Of a stretch of 64,000 nucleotides of DNA, positions 8,389 through 17,550 are shown one piece after another. The DNA is from Clostridiales bacterium (lineage in GTDB: Bacteria; Bacillota; Clostridia; TANB77; CAG-508), in the NCBI GenBank assembly GCA_003534295.1, contig DPDV01000017.1:18209-82208 (forward strand). Direction: 5' to 3'. Position numbers and translations under genes: made by a program. The notes under the pieces were generated by a model that did no database searches, was not told where the DNA came from, and saw nothing but the letters and a program-made list of their open reading frames with translations. Each line of letters begins with the position of its first letter. The first letter of the stretch is position 1.

Positions 8389-9393
8389 TTATATATTTTT
8401 TTCTTGTGCTTGAACACAAGTAAATGCCACAACTCCAACTATATCCTCACTACTGCAACCTCTTGATAAATCATTTACTGGTTTTGCAATTCCTTGACAC
8501 ATTGGTCCATATGCTTCCGCTTTTGCTAATCTTTGTACTAACTTATATCCAATATTGCCAGCATTTAAATCTGGAAATACTAGTGTATTTGCAACTCCTG
8601 CCACATTGCTTTCTTTTGCTTTGCTTTTAGCAACTTCTGGAATTATTGCTGCATCTAATTGCAATTCTCCGTCACACATTAAATCCGGCATTTGTTCTTT
8701 TAACAATTTAGTTGCATCAATAACTTTTTGTGTATCTTCTGAATTTGCGCTTCCGTGTGTTGAATAAGAAAGCATCGCAACTTTTGCAGGTTTTCCTATT
8801 AGTTGTTCAAAACTCTTACTTGATGATTTCGCTATTTCGGCAAGTTCTTCTGCATTTGGTTTTTCAACTAATCCACAATCACTAAATACAAATATTCCAT
8901 TTTCTCCATATGAACAATTTGGAACAATCATTACGAAAAATGAAGAAACTAATTTTGTATTTGGTGCTGTTTTTAATATTTGTAATGCAGGTCTTAATGT
9001 ATCTGCTGTTGAATGATATGCTCCTGAAACCAAACCATCCGCATCTCCCTGTTTTACAATCATCATTCCTAAGTATGTTTCGTTTAATAACAATTCTTTC
9101 GCTTTCTCTATTGTCATACCCTTTGCTTTTCTTAATTCAAATAAAGCATTGGCATATTCATTATGTTTTTCAAAATTATGTGGATTTATTATTTTTGTTC
9201 CTCTAATATCTAAACCATTTTGATTGGCCACTTTTTCAATTTCTGTTTCATCACCTATTAAAATTATATTAGCAAATTTCTCTTTTACAATAGTATCCAC
9301 TGCTTTTAAAACCCTAATATCATTGCTTTCTGGTAATACTATAGTTTTAATTTGCTCTTTCGCTCTTTGTTTAATTTCATTTATAAAGCTCAT
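8389..9393 (-). CDS. pta: Phosphate acetyltransferase
   Basis: Pta converts acetyl-CoA and phosphate to acetyl phosphate, the substrate of AckA encoded next. At 334 aa this is the short, single-domain type found in Firmicutes, without the N-terminal DRTGG extension. Family segments visible include [73 protein letters not shown] and [27 protein letters not shown] lies upstream of the ATG. A promoter overlaps the terminator just upstream. Confidence 0.95.
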   Translation of the reverse strand: MSFINEIKQRAKEQIKTIVLPESNDIRVLKAVDTIVKEKFANIILIGDETEIEKVANQNGLDIRGTKIINPHNFEKHNEYANALFELRKAKGMTIEKAKELLLNETYLGMMIVKQGDADGLVSGAYHSTADTLRPALQILKTAPNTKLVSSFFVMIVPNCSYGENGIFVFSDCGLVEKPNAEELAEIAKSSSKSFEQLIGKPAKVAMLSYSTHGSANSEDTQKVIDATKLLKEQMPDLMCDGELQLDAAIIPEVAKSKAKESNVAGVANTLVFPDLNAGNIGYKLVQRLAKAEAYGPMCQGIAKPVNDLSRGCSSEDIVGVVAFTCVQAQEKNI

Positions 9394-9427
9394 TTAACTC
9401 TTCCCTTCTGTATATAAACTAAACAAT

Positions 9428-9456
9428 ATTATATAAAGAAATTTCCAAAAGCACAA
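9428..9456 (-). promoter_or_regulatory. Promoter of pta-ackA
   Basis: On the minus strand TTGTGC (9456-9451), 17 nt, then TATAAT (9433-9428). The -35 lies in the loop of the upstream terminator hairpin. Confidence 0.55.
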
Positions 9457-9476
9457 GTACTTTTGGAAATTTCTTT
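9435..9476. terminator. Terminator hairpin upstream of pta
   Basis: A perfect 17-bp stem AAAGAAATTTCCAAAAG / CTTTTGGAAATTTCTTT with an 8-nt loop and T-rich flanks on both sides. It would stop transcripts coming from the cassette gene at 9527-9964. Confidence 0.8.
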
Positions 9477-9483
9477 TCTACCG

Positions 9484-9503
9484 CATTGACAATATTGACA
9501 ATG
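9484..9503. repeat. Palindrome of TTGACAAT repeats at the cassette edge
   Basis: CATTGACAATATTGACAATG holds two direct TTGACAAT units and also reads as an imperfect palindrome. A related sequence, CATTGACATTGACA on the minus strand, occurs at 10025-10038 on the other side of the 9527-9964 gene. The pair could be degenerate terminal repeats, but the right one also supplies the promoter -35. Confidence 0.45.
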
Positions 9504-9526
9504 CCAATACAGTAAAAAATGTGCCC

Positions 9527-9964
9527 TCAAGAGTCATTGATACTCTTGACTACCTTAAAATGCAAGTATGCTTTATAACTTCCTTGCTCAATCTTAAGGT
9601 AGTATTCATGCATTGCCCAGGCTTCTAAGCCAAGAAGTGCACGTTCATTCTCATGTTCTGTTGGGAAAGTTTCCATCTCTCGCCAACCACAGAATTCAGT
9701 AAGAATACTTACCTTTACCTCCTCTTTCGAAAACATTTTCAGGGTAAGTGTGCAAGGCATATTAAGCTCTGGGCATTCGCTCTGACTTTCCCTGTATGAG
9801 GGAGAAATGGGTAAAGTCATTTCCCACCCATCTCCTTCGACAACCGCTTTTTTCAATGGCATTCGCCATTGAAATGCTAGCATTAAAATGACAAGCATTA
9901 TGGCAATAATGCCTGTTTCTGCTAGTCTTTTGTTCTGCTTGTAGATAAAATATCTATTCCGCAC
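9527..9964 (-). CDS. Unknown single-pass membrane protein, G+C-richer than its surroundings
   Basis: 145 aa, not recognised. A basic N-terminus is followed by one membrane helix (about residues 18-32, IIAIMLVILMLAF), then an extracytoplasmic domain of about 110 residues with three cysteines and many Glu. The start is GTG 9964 with AGAGG about 8 nt upstream and a good promoter at 10002-10030. Hand counting gives 45 per cent G+C in 9601-9660, well above the neighbours, and codons such as GCC, CTT and CAC replace the usual A/T endings. This points to recent acquisition. It lies between pta and a broken transposase. A stem around the stop codon followed by TTTTTT may terminate it. Confidence 0.65.
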   Translation of the reverse strand: MRNRYFIYKQNKRLAETGIIAIMLVILMLAFQWRMPLKKAVVEGDGWEMTLPISPSYRESQSECPELNMPCTLTLKMFSKEEVKVSILTEFCGWREMETFPTEHENERALLGLEAWAMHEYYLKIEQGSYKAYLHFKVVKSINDS

Positions 9965-10001
9965 TTTTTGTACCTCTCTTTCATCAGTGTATTATTACTA
10001 A

Positions 10002-10030
10002 AGTATACTAAATTTTAATTTTTCTGTCAA
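10002..10030 (-). promoter_or_regulatory. Promoter of the cassette gene
   Basis: TTGACA (10030-10025), 17 nt, TATACT (10007-10002) on the minus strand, about 40 bp before the GTG start. Confidence 0.7.
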
Positions 10031-10111
10031 TGTCAATGATTTTTGAAAATGTCCCAAAAGATTTTAAATATAAGCCCTAAAATTTTGATTTTTTAGGATT
10101 AGTTTTTGGGG

Positions 10112-10714
10112 TCAGGGTACTTGAGTAATTTTTAAATTTTGTTTTTCTATGAATTTTTCAAATGATTGTCTCTTGAATGGATGTACCATTTGAGGAATGT
10201 AAATTTTCTTTGGTTCAGTTGGCAATATTTCATCAAAATTTTGCGATTTTAATTGAACTTTTGGTATTTCTTCAAGGGCAAACATACTATCTTCTACTGT
10301 AGCATATAAAGATTTATCAAATGCTTCAATTACCATACATTTAGTACCTTTTCCAAAATATATTGGTGTACTAACATAATTTATGGTTCTGTAATGTTTC
10401 TTTTTAAAACAAATTGAATGACCTGTATCTACTATCCTACGAGATAAAACAGCTAAGGTTAAATTAATTTTTTGTAAACTAGGTTGCTTTTCAAAAACAG
10501 ATTTGGTATTATCTATATATAGAGCGAACTTTGAATTGTATTTGTCTATGAAAGATGGTAAGAAGTTGTTGGCTTCTTCAATTGTAGTTATGTTGGCTAA
10601 TCTGAGTTCAGGTATTAATCTTAGCTGAAATGATTCAAAAAGTCTTTCAATACGAGGCTTAAATTCAGGTACACTACTTGTTTCAATTGCTGTTAACTTT
10701 ATCCGAATAATACT
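10112..10714 (-). pseudogene. 5'-truncated transposase (ISNCY-like), C-terminal part
   Basis: A frame without stops spans 10714 to 10112 (200 codons); a TAA at 10715-10717 cuts it upstream. The translation contains RIERLFESFQLRLIPELRLA, then NITTIEEANNFLPSFI, DTGHSICFKKKHYRT, GTKCMVIEAFDKSLYATVEDS and a tail IPQMVHPFKRQSFEKFIEKQ. This order matches the C-terminal part of the transposase group often labelled ISNCY. No DDE catalytic core or N-terminal HTH region is present and there is no start codon with a ribosome site, so the copy is dead. I could not find clear terminal repeats. The family name is from memory of the motif order. Confidence 0.75.
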
Positions 10715-10864
10715 TTAGGCATACAATACATTATCTATTTTCCTAGTTTAAAATTGTATTCTAAACATTAAGGGTATGGGCATTCCCATAATAGAATTTA
10801 TGCGAGAGTACAAATTCAGTGCTGGCTAGACATATATTTTATTCCCGTATTCAAGAAAATAAAA

Positions 10865-10890
10865 ACTTACGAACTTTTCAGTCCGTAAGT
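10865..10890 (-). terminator. Terminator of tRNA-Thr
   Basis: ACTTACG (10865-10871) pairs with CGTAAGT (10884-10890). On the minus strand it is followed by TTTTATTTTC. Confidence 0.85.
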
Positions 10891-10900
10891 TGATTTCAAA

Positions 10901-10976
10901 TGGAGCTACTGGGCAGAATCGAACTGCCGACCTACAGGTTACGAATCTGTTGCTCTACCAACTGAGCTACAGTAGC
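10901..10976 (-). tRNA. tRNA-Thr (anticodon CGU)
   Basis: 76 nt, including an encoded CCA. The acceptor GCTACTG pairs with CAGTAGC over 7 bp, with discriminator U. The D arm is TAGCTCAGTTGGTAGAGCA. The anticodon stem ACAG/CTGT encloses a loop with TTCGTAA, giving anticodon CGU for ACG codons. The T arm is GGCAG-TTCGATT-CTGCC. It stands alone with its own promoter and terminator. It lies beside a transposase remnant, so it may have served as an insertion target, but no direct repeats of its 3' end are seen nearby. Confidence 0.95.
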
Positions 10977-10986
10977 ATGTATTTTA

Positions 10987-11015
10987 AGTATACTATAATC
11001 ATTTTTTGTTTGCAA
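10987..11015 (-). promoter_or_regulatory. Promoter of tRNA-Thr
   Basis: TTGCAA (11015-11010), 17 nt, TATACT (10992-10987), ending 11 bp before the tRNA 5' end. Confidence 0.75.
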
Positions 11016-11055
11016 TAGTTCTGCATCATTAAATTTAAAATTATGGCAATATTAC

Positions 11056-11101
11056 AGGGCTGTCCCTGATTGTTCAAATGGAACAATTGGGGACTGTCCC
11101 T
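11056..11101. repeat. Palindromic GGGACAG-type repeat
   Basis: AGGGCTGTCCCTGATTGTTC and GGAACAATTGGGGACTGTCCCT form an imperfect hairpin of about 20 bp with a tiny loop. Similar GGGACAGTCCC palindromes occur as dispersed miniature repeats in many clostridial genomes (from memory). It ends 12 bp past the stop of the SH3b/cadherin-like gene, so it may also act as its transcription end. Confidence 0.7.
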
Positions 11102-11113
11102 AATTTGGCATCT

Positions 11114-12685
11114 TTAAAAATGTTTTCCTTTTTTCTTTTTTAAGTCATCGTTTGGGTCTTCATTTGTTTCTTCAAAATTATTATTTTCTATTTTCTCTTT
11201 TGTTTCATATTGGTCTAAATACTCGTTTTTGTTTTGTTCATATTCTCCATTATTTGTTGCTTTTTCTTCTTTATTTTTTTTGCCTGCATTTAATTTATCT
11301 CTTTTAATTATTAACAATAATATTATTAAGCTTATTATTCCTGCTATAATATAGAATATTTCTTTTGCTGATAGTTTAGGCAATATTCCTTGTTTTTCTG
11401 CTTGTTGTACTGGTTTGTTTACTGTTATCTGATATGTTGTTGTTTCATCTGTTTTAGTTGATTTCAATAATATTGTTATTACATTTTCTCCATCTTGTAA
11501 ATTGCTATTTCCCAAAATTTCTATTGTAGTATTTTCGTCACTTGTTGTAGCATTTACTTTTAATTCATTTATTTCACTATTGCTTAGTGTAGCTGTATAT
11601 GCAAATATGTCTGGTGAAAATGCTGGCTCTATGTTGATTCCTTCTATAGTTAGTGCTGATAATCTCAAACTTGATTGCACAGTTTTTTCTCTTGTAGCAG
11701 TTATTATATATGTTCTAGTTGTTCCATCTTCTGCTGTTACTAATATTTTAACTATATTATCTCCTTCTACTAATTTATCATTTCCAGAGATTTCAACTTT
11801 TGATTTGCTATCTTCTGCCTCTGCTATAATATCTAACTTTTCTATACTATTTGGAACTTTGATTGTATAGTCTGTAACATCTTTTTTAAATTCTGGTGTT
11901 AGTCCTTCTAGTTTTACTTCTAGTTTTGCTAAATTTTTGTTTGTTGATTTTTCTTCATTTTTAGGTTGTTCTTTCGGTTTTTGTTCTTCTGCTTTTGGCT
12001 GTGTTGTAGTTAAATATTTACTGTATATATACCCTGTTGAACCATTAAATGATACCTTGCTCCAATCGTTATCGCCTTTTCCTATGCGCGTTACACTTTT
12101 GCCTGCTCCTAATGAACCTATTATTCCACTACTTGTTGACCAACTTTTTCTTACATTTACTTCCGTAGTCGCATAAACAGTTTCATTTACTGATGTGAAT
12201 TTTGGTTCTGTTGGTGTAGTATTTCCACCTGCATTGCCACCTGTACTTCCTCCACCTGTTGTATTATTGTTCTGTTTTGCTTTTACGGTTACTGTTGCTG
12301 TTGCCGTTGAAGAGGCAATTGCATTACCTTCCGCATTTTCCATATCTTGTGATGCAAATACAACTTTGTATGTTGTGTCTTTAGTTACATTTGGTGTTTT
12401 GAATTTGTATGTTGCTATTCCACTTGTAACATTTTCTGCCCTTGCAAATGCTACTAATGTTCCATTTACTGTACCACCTGTAACACTTTCAAATGTCAAT
12501 CCGCCATTAGATGTAACATTTATTGCTCCATTTGCCACTGGTTCCTGACTATTAATTGTTATTGTTGCTGTTTCTCCTGAAGAAACTGTTGGATCACTGG
12601 TTGTAATTCGCGCTTGCGAGCAAGTGCACCAACCAACTAAAATTAAAACACTTAGAATTAGAATAAATTCAATTTTTTTAATCAT
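11114..12685 (-). CDS. Membrane-anchored surface protein: cohesin-like + SH3b + two cadherin-like domains
   Basis: 523 aa. A signal peptide (about residues 1-25, ending CSQA) leads to a beta-sandwich of about 110 aa that starts ARITTSDPTVSSGETATITI and resembles cohesin or other carbohydrate-module-like folds. A Gly/Asn/Thr linker follows, then one bacterial SH3 domain (about 165-230, with VNVRKSWSTSSGIIGSL and GYIYSKYL). Two cadherin-like beta-sandwich repeats come next, each with an LxxLxxxGxxxxPxFxxDxxxYT pattern and a final TYxIT strand. A membrane helix (FYIIAGIISLIILLLII) and an acidic cytoplasmic tail end the protein. It starts 13 nt after the dockerin-tailed glucosaminidase with AAGGAGAG, so the two are one operon. 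It probably organises wall hydrolysis at the membrane. The cohesin assignment is tentative. Confidence 0.75.
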   Translation of the reverse strand: MIKKIEFILILSVLILVGWCTCSQARITTSDPTVSSGETATITINSQEPVANGAINVTSNGGLTFESVTGGTVNGTLVAFARAENVTSGIATYKFKTPNVTKDTTYKVVFASQDMENAEGNAIASSTATATVTVKAKQNNNTTGGGSTGGNAGGNTTPTEPKFTSVNETVYATTEVNVRKSWSTSSGIIGSLGAGKSVTRIGKGDNDWSKVSFNGSTGYIYSKYLTTTQPKAEEQKPKEQPKNEEKSTNKNLAKLEVKLEGLTPEFKKDVTDYTIKVPNSIEKLDIIAEAEDSKSKVEISGNDKLVEGDNIVKILVTAEDGTTRTYIITATREKTVQSSLRLSALTIEGINIEPAFSPDIFAYTATLSNSEINELKVNATTSDENTTIEILGNSNLQDGENVITILLKSTKTDETTTYQITVNKPVQQAEKQGILPKLSAKEIFYIIAGIISLIILLLIIKRDKLNAGKKNKEEKATNNGEYEQNKNEYLDQYETKEKIENNNFEETNEDPNDDLKKKKGKHF

Positions 12686-12698
12686 TTGTTATCTCTCC

Positions 12699-14882
12699 TT
12701 ATATTGATATATTATTAAGTCCTACATATGCTCTTAAAATCAAAGTAGAATCTGCTGGTGTTATTTTCCCATCTTTATTTGTATCCGCCGCCAATTTTGC
12801 CTCATCTGATAATTTAGATATTCCAACATATTCTTTTAAAATTGCTGTAGAATCTGCTGGTGTTATTTTTCCATCACAGTTTGTGTCACCTTTTACTATT
12901 ATTATATATTCTTTTTCTTCTATTATTACTTTATATCCTGTTCCTACATTACCCGTTTTTATCTCTTCATTACCCTTTTTAATTATTGTATTATTGTATT
13001 TTGTCTTAATGTTTTCCACTGTTGTTTTTGGCACACACATTAAATTTGTTCCATCTATCTTAAAGATGTCATTTGTATTTTCTGGCTCTTGAGGTTCTTG
13101 TGGTTTATCACTTTCTATAGGTTCAATATTTTGTTCTGAGCCACCTGCTCTTGCCACATAACCAATAATTCCATTTCCTGTAACAACTTTATCCCATGTA
13201 TACCCATTTTTATTAGAAACTGCTTTTTGTGTTCTTGTTAATATTGTACCCTTTTCTACAATTGTTAAACATTTAGCGTCTATTCCTGGATTTTCTCTTA
13301 TCTTAAGGCCATATTCACATACAACTTTTACTAATTCATTACCCGAGTCATCTGAACCTGAACTTACTATATTTAAATATTTTGAAGCTAAATATCCCTG
13401 CGTTCCATTGTTTAATTTTACTTTATACCAATTGTATCCATCTACACCATTGTATTGGCCTTTTTCAATTATTGTAAGTGCTTGTCCCTCTGTTAATGTA
13501 GTAATTACTGTTGTATTTGATGTTCCTGGCCCGTTTCTTAAATTTACATCTGTATTTGCAATTGCTCTTTCACTGCAATTAGTTATGTCACTAATTCGCT
13601 TTATATAAGTTGAATTAATATATCCCTTTGTTCCATTTGCTAATACTATTTTGTCCCATCTTATTCCATCATTTGTAGAAACTCCTATTTCTATTCTTAA
13701 TATTTTTGCTCCTTTTTCTAGTGTTGCTATATTTGTTGCTGAACTTTTTGCTTCTTTTTTTATGTCGGCTTTTGAATTAAGTTCTACATTTTGTGTTACA
13801 ATTGTTTGACTTCCTGGATATGGGCAATTCTGTTTTGGCATGTTCTCATATACTGGTATTAAAAAATTAAATGGTATCTCATTACTTGTATTTATAAATC
13901 CAAGCTTTTTGTAAGCACCTCTTACTTCTTCACCTTCAGTTTTTGCAGCTGATACATTTTGCATATATTGGTGATAATACAACTCTGTTTCATAATCATC
14001 TACAACATCAAATTTTTGTAAATATAATGTGGATTGTCCATATTGTATGTATTCTTTTGCAATAAATTTTGCTCCTCCATGTATTGCTTTTTCCGGTGAA
14101 GACCATCCATTATTTTTGGCATATTTTAATCCGTTAGCCATAATGTCACTTCCAGTAGCGCCAATATTAAAGAAGTTATAATATCCTCTGTATGTCGAAT
14201 TATAATTACCTGAAACCATTGCAGTTCCTGTTGTTCCTTGTTCTTGCAATATCCTACTTGCTAAATGATATGGACTAACATTATATGTTTTACCTGCTTC
14301 CATTATAATCTGTGCATAAGATTTATTTATTGTAGCTTGTTTTCCATTTGTATCTATATAATTAATACTATTCCCCTGTAGATATTTACAATTTGCCAAA
14401 ATACTATTTACTCCTGAAATCGTGTGTAATTCTGCATTATATCCAAGTTCTTCAAATTGAAATATGTAATCTTCATAAAGGAAATTTCTAGGATCCATGT
14501 AATATGAAACTGCTACTTCTGAAGCGCCCTTCCATCTTCCCTCATCATATGTTTTTTTATTTGCTTCGCAGTATGCACAAAGCCATTCTCCCTTTCTATC
14601 TGCTGGGACTAAATTTCTGCTATGTGCTTCTGTTGTTTCATTTTTTATAACTTGATTCCAGTCAAGCCCTGTAAAAAATATTGTATATGTCCATGTTGGA
14701 TGTTGCTTTTTTAAGTTGTTAATTAACTCCGTATATCCTGGATAATTTACAAGTTTATTGGTTTTGCTCTCTGGCTCTTTGTATTGAGCAGCATCAACCT
14801 TATGTGGTAAAATATTTATTATAAAAAATGATAATATTATCATTACTATTAACATACTAATTATTTTATACATTCTTCTCAA
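12699..14882 (-). CDS. Secreted glucosaminidase with three SH3b domains and a C-terminal dockerin
   Basis: 727 aa. A signal peptide spans about residues 1-31 (MLIVMIILSFFIINIL, cut near VDA-AQ). A LytD-like endo-beta-N-acetylglucosaminidase domain follows (about 150-290), with ASRILQEQGTTG holding the likely catalytic Glu and FFNIGATG after it. Three bacterial SH3 domains come next (GYINSTYI, VNLRNGPGTSNT...GYLASKYL, LKIRENPG...GYVA), which bind the wall. After a Pro/Glu linker the last 65 residues are a dockerin: two calcium loops DTNCDGKITPAD and DTNKDGKITPAD, each followed by ST-x-ILxxYVG. The start is TTG 14882 with GAGGTG 6 nt upstream. An autolysin that could plug into a cohesin, perhaps that of the next gene. 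Confidence 0.88.
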   Translation of the reverse strand: MRRMYKIISMLIVMIILSFFIINILPHKVDAAQYKEPESKTNKLVNYPGYTELINNLKKQHPTWTYTIFFTGLDWNQVIKNETTEAHSRNLVPADRKGEWLCAYCEANKKTYDEGRWKGASEVAVSYYMDPRNFLYEDYIFQFEELGYNAELHTISGVNSILANCKYLQGNSINYIDTNGKQATINKSYAQIIMEAGKTYNVSPYHLASRILQEQGTTGTAMVSGNYNSTYRGYYNFFNIGATGSDIMANGLKYAKNNGWSSPEKAIHGGAKFIAKEYIQYGQSTLYLQKFDVVDDYETELYYHQYMQNVSAAKTEGEEVRGAYKKLGFINTSNEIPFNFLIPVYENMPKQNCPYPGSQTIVTQNVELNSKADIKKEAKSSATNIATLEKGAKILRIEIGVSTNDGIRWDKIVLANGTKGYINSTYIKRISDITNCSERAIANTDVNLRNGPGTSNTTVITTLTEGQALTIIEKGQYNGVDGYNWYKVKLNNGTQGYLASKYLNIVSSGSDDSGNELVKVVCEYGLKIRENPGIDAKCLTIVEKGTILTRTQKAVSNKNGYTWDKVVTGNGIIGYVARAGGSEQNIEPIESDKPQEPQEPENTNDIFKIDGTNLMCVPKTTVENIKTKYNNTIIKKGNEEIKTGNVGTGYKVIIEEKEYIIIVKGDTNCDGKITPADSTAILKEYVGISKLSDEAKLAADTNKDGKITPADSTLILRAYVGLNNISI

Positions 14883-14917
14883 TTATTACACCTCATTTGT
14901 TATTATTCGACAAATAA

Positions 14918-14946
14918 AGTATAACATTGTTATTTTTTTTAGTCAA
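14918..14946 (-). promoter_or_regulatory. Promoter of the glucosaminidase operon
   Basis: TTGACT (14946-14941), 17 nt, TATACT (14923-14918). It lies about 36 bp before the TTG start and is divergent from the U32 peptidase gene. Confidence 0.78.
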
Positions 14947-15114
14947 TTGATATAAAGAAAAAGTAATATAATTGTAACAAAAATTTATTTTTTCATTTTA
15001 TTTACAATTTACTACTTGTTGCCTTAGATAGTTATTATTTCTTTAATTCACTTATATAATATTAATATATGCAAAATGAAAAAAATATGTTACAATATCA
15101 GCGGAGGTTTTTGT

Positions 15115-17544
15115 ATGAATAAAATCGAATTATTATCTCCTGTTGGAGATTGGGATTGCTTATTAGCCGCAGTTCAAAATGGTGCGGATAGTGTGTATTT
15201 TGGTTCTACTCTGTTTAATGCTAGAGCTTCTGCAAATAATTTTGATGTTCCCACATTAAAAAAAGCTATACAATACTGTAAGTTAAGAAACGTAAGAACT
15301 TTTTTAACTTTAAATATTTTAATTAAAAACTCTGAATTTAATGATGCCATTAATTTAGCTCAAAAAGCTTATGAATTTGGCATTGATGCCTTAATTGTAC
15401 AAGATCTTGGGCTTGCAAGATATTTAATTAAGAATTTTCCGGATATGCCTATTCATGGCAGTACTCAAATGTCAATACATAATTTAGAAGGTGTTTTAGA
15501 ATTACAGGATTTAGGTTTTAAAAGGGTTGTTCTTGCGCGTGAATTACCATTAAATGAAATTCAATACATATGTAAAAATTCTAAAATAGAAATAGAAACT
15601 TTTATACATGGTGCTCTATGTATTTCTTATTCTGGTCAATGCTTATTTTCCAGCATTATTGGTGGACGTTCTGGTAACAGGGGCAAATGTGCAGGTCCTT
15701 GTAGGTTGCCTTATGAACTTTTAAACCATAATAACGTTTCAAATAAAGAAACAACAATGGATAAAGGTTATCTATTAAGTCCAAAAGACTTATGTACCCT
15801 TGACTATTTACCTCAGTTAATTGATGCTGGTGTAAAATGCTTTAAAATTGAAGGAAGATTAAAAAGTCCAGAATATGTTGCAACTGTAACTAGAATATAT
15901 CGTAAATATATAGATAAAATATTAAATAAAGAAGATTATATTGTTGAAGACTCTGATATGAAACAGCTGTTGCAAATATTTAATAGAGGTGGCTTTTCTA
16001 GTGGACATCTTTCAGATTCACCCAATAAAAACCTGATTTTCAAAGAAAGACCTAATAATATCGGCTTATTCCTTGGAAATATTAGCAAATTTAGCAGCAA
16101 TAAAGGGCATATTACTTTAACATTAAATGAGGATTTGGCAATTGGAGATACTATTTATACAGAAAAAGAAGATTCTAAATATACTGTTTCAGAACTGATG
16201 CAGAAAACATTAAATCTTACACATGCTAAGGCTGGCACAAGAGTTACAATTGGTAGAATGAAAGGTAATATATCTGTTGGAGATAAAGTGTACAAATTAA
16301 ATAGCAAAGAATTGCTAAATACTGCTAGACTTTCTTATACAAATTGTGAAAATAAAAAAATAAATATTAATGCAAACGTTATAGTTAAAAAAAGAATTCC
16401 TATAAGCATATCTGTTAACTATAACAATTCTGTTATATCTGTTTCTTCAGATGTTGTCCCTATTCCTGCAATTAACTCCCCTATAACTTCTGAAAGAATT
16501 ATAAAGCAGATTTGTAAAACTTCAAATACGCCATTTAATTTTAAAACAGTAAATGTTCAACTTGATGATGGATTGTTTATTCCTAATATAAGTGTTTTAA
16601 ATGAACTAAGACGCAATTTGTTATTAAAACTACAAGAGCATATATTGGCTGAAAGTGCAAGGACATCTAATTTTGGATTAAATAATATTACTTTGCCATA
16701 TAATATTCTAAAATCCGAAAAGAATAATAATAAAAAAATATCAATCTTACTAAGAAATATTAATTCTGACACGGATTACTCTATTTTAGATTTTAAAAAT
16801 ATAAGTAGCTTATATATTCCTTTAAAATGTTTTGTAAATAAAAAATTGGAAAAAACATTAGTATTTTTATCAGATAAAGTAAATACATATGTATACCTAC
16901 CATCTGTAATAAAAAACAATTATAAAAATATTATAAAGAAATATTTGGAAGATATTATACAAAAATACAAAATTAAGGGATTTGTTATTTCTAACTTATC
17001 AAATTTAAAATTTTTAGAAGGTTATAAAAGCAATTTTGAGATAATAGGAAATTCATCTTTAAATATATTTAATAATTATTCTATAAAAGAATGTGCTGAA
17101 TATGGAATAAATAAGGTAACTCTTTCAAGAGAATTAAGTAAAACAGAACTGGAAGATATTCTTAAATATAATCTTGATATAGATACTGAACTGATTGTTT
17201 ATGGAACTTTACCTATAATGTCTTGCAATTACTGCTTTTTAGGAAAATCAAATATGTGCTATCCTGAATGTAAAAGACTTTGCTCTGATGACAACTCTTA
17301 TTACTTAAAAGACAGATTAGGCTTTAAATTTAGAATAGTTTCAGATAACATTCAATCAATTACATCTATTTTTAATAGCAAAATTTTATCAATTTCTCCT
17401 AAGACATTTAATGTTTCGTCTGTTAGAATAGATATATTAGACGAAAATGTAACCACAATAAATAAGATAATTGAAACTGTAAAATCAGGAAAATCATTTG
17501 AAGGTAAAGAATACACTTCTGGAAGATTAGAAGAAGAAAAATAA
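15115..17544 (+). CDS. U32-family peptidase / tRNA-rRNA hydroxylation-type protein, long form
   Basis: About 809 aa. The N-terminal half is a peptidase U32 domain: LLSPVGDWDCLLAAVQNGADSVYFG at the start, then the family signature IETFIHGALCISYSGQC with GNRGKCAGPCRLPY, and CFKIEGRLKSPEYVATVTRIYR. The C-terminal half fits the DUF3656-type extension of long U32 proteins and has a further cysteine-rich stretch (NYCFLGKSNMCYPECKRLC) that could bind metal. Long U32 proteins such as E. coli RlhA are involved in RNA hydroxylation rather than proteolysis; which applies here is unknown. ATG 15115 has GGAGG 7 nt upstream; an earlier in-frame ATG at 15076 has none. A weak TATAAT lies at 15055-15060. Confidence 0.88.
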   Translation: MNKIELLSPVGDWDCLLAAVQNGADSVYFGSTLFNARASANNFDVPTLKKAIQYCKLRNVRTFLTLNILIKNSEFNDAINLAQKAYEFGIDALIVQDLGLARYLIKNFPDMPIHGSTQMSIHNLEGVLELQDLGFKRVVLARELPLNEIQYICKNSKIEIETFIHGALCISYSGQCLFSSIIGGRSGNRGKCAGPCRLPYELLNHNNVSNKETTMDKGYLLSPKDLCTLDYLPQLIDAGVKCFKIEGRLKSPEYVATVTRIYRKYIDKILNKEDYIVEDSDMKQLLQIFNRGGFSSGHLSDSPNKNLIFKERPNNIGLFLGNISKFSSNKGHITLTLNEDLAIGDTIYTEKEDSKYTVSELMQKTLNLTHAKAGTRVTIGRMKGNISVGDKVYKLNSKELLNTARLSYTNCENKKININANVIVKKRIPISISVNYNNSVISVSSDVVPIPAINSPITSERIIKQICKTSNTPFNFKTVNVQLDDGLFIPNISVLNELRRNLLLKLQEHILAESARTSNFGLNNITLPYNILKSEKNNNKKISILLRNINSDTDYSILDFKNISSLYIPLKCFVNKKLEKTLVFLSDKVNTYVYLPSVIKNNYKNIIKKYLEDIIQKYKIKGFVISNLSNLKFLEGYKSNFEIIGNSSLNIFNNYSIKECAEYGINKVTLSRELSKTELEDILKYNLDIDTELIVYGTLPIMSCNYCFLGKSNMCYPECKRLCSDDNSYYLKDRLGFKFRIVSDNIQSITSIFNSKILSISPKTFNVSSVRIDILDENVTTINKIIETVKSGKSFEGKEYTSGRLEEEK

Positions 17545-17550
17545 CTGGAT

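Noticed and set aside
9527..9552. Strong terminator of the cassette gene
   Set aside because: The 8-bp stem overlaps the last codons and the T-run starts only after seven other bases; kept as a note in the gene entry rather than as a separate feature, since the hairpin at 9435-9476 is much better.
12195..12548. 117-codon plus-strand frame
   Set aside because: Antisense to the cohesin-like/linker part of the 523-aa surface protein; low-complexity Pro/Val run mirrors the Gly/Thr linker.
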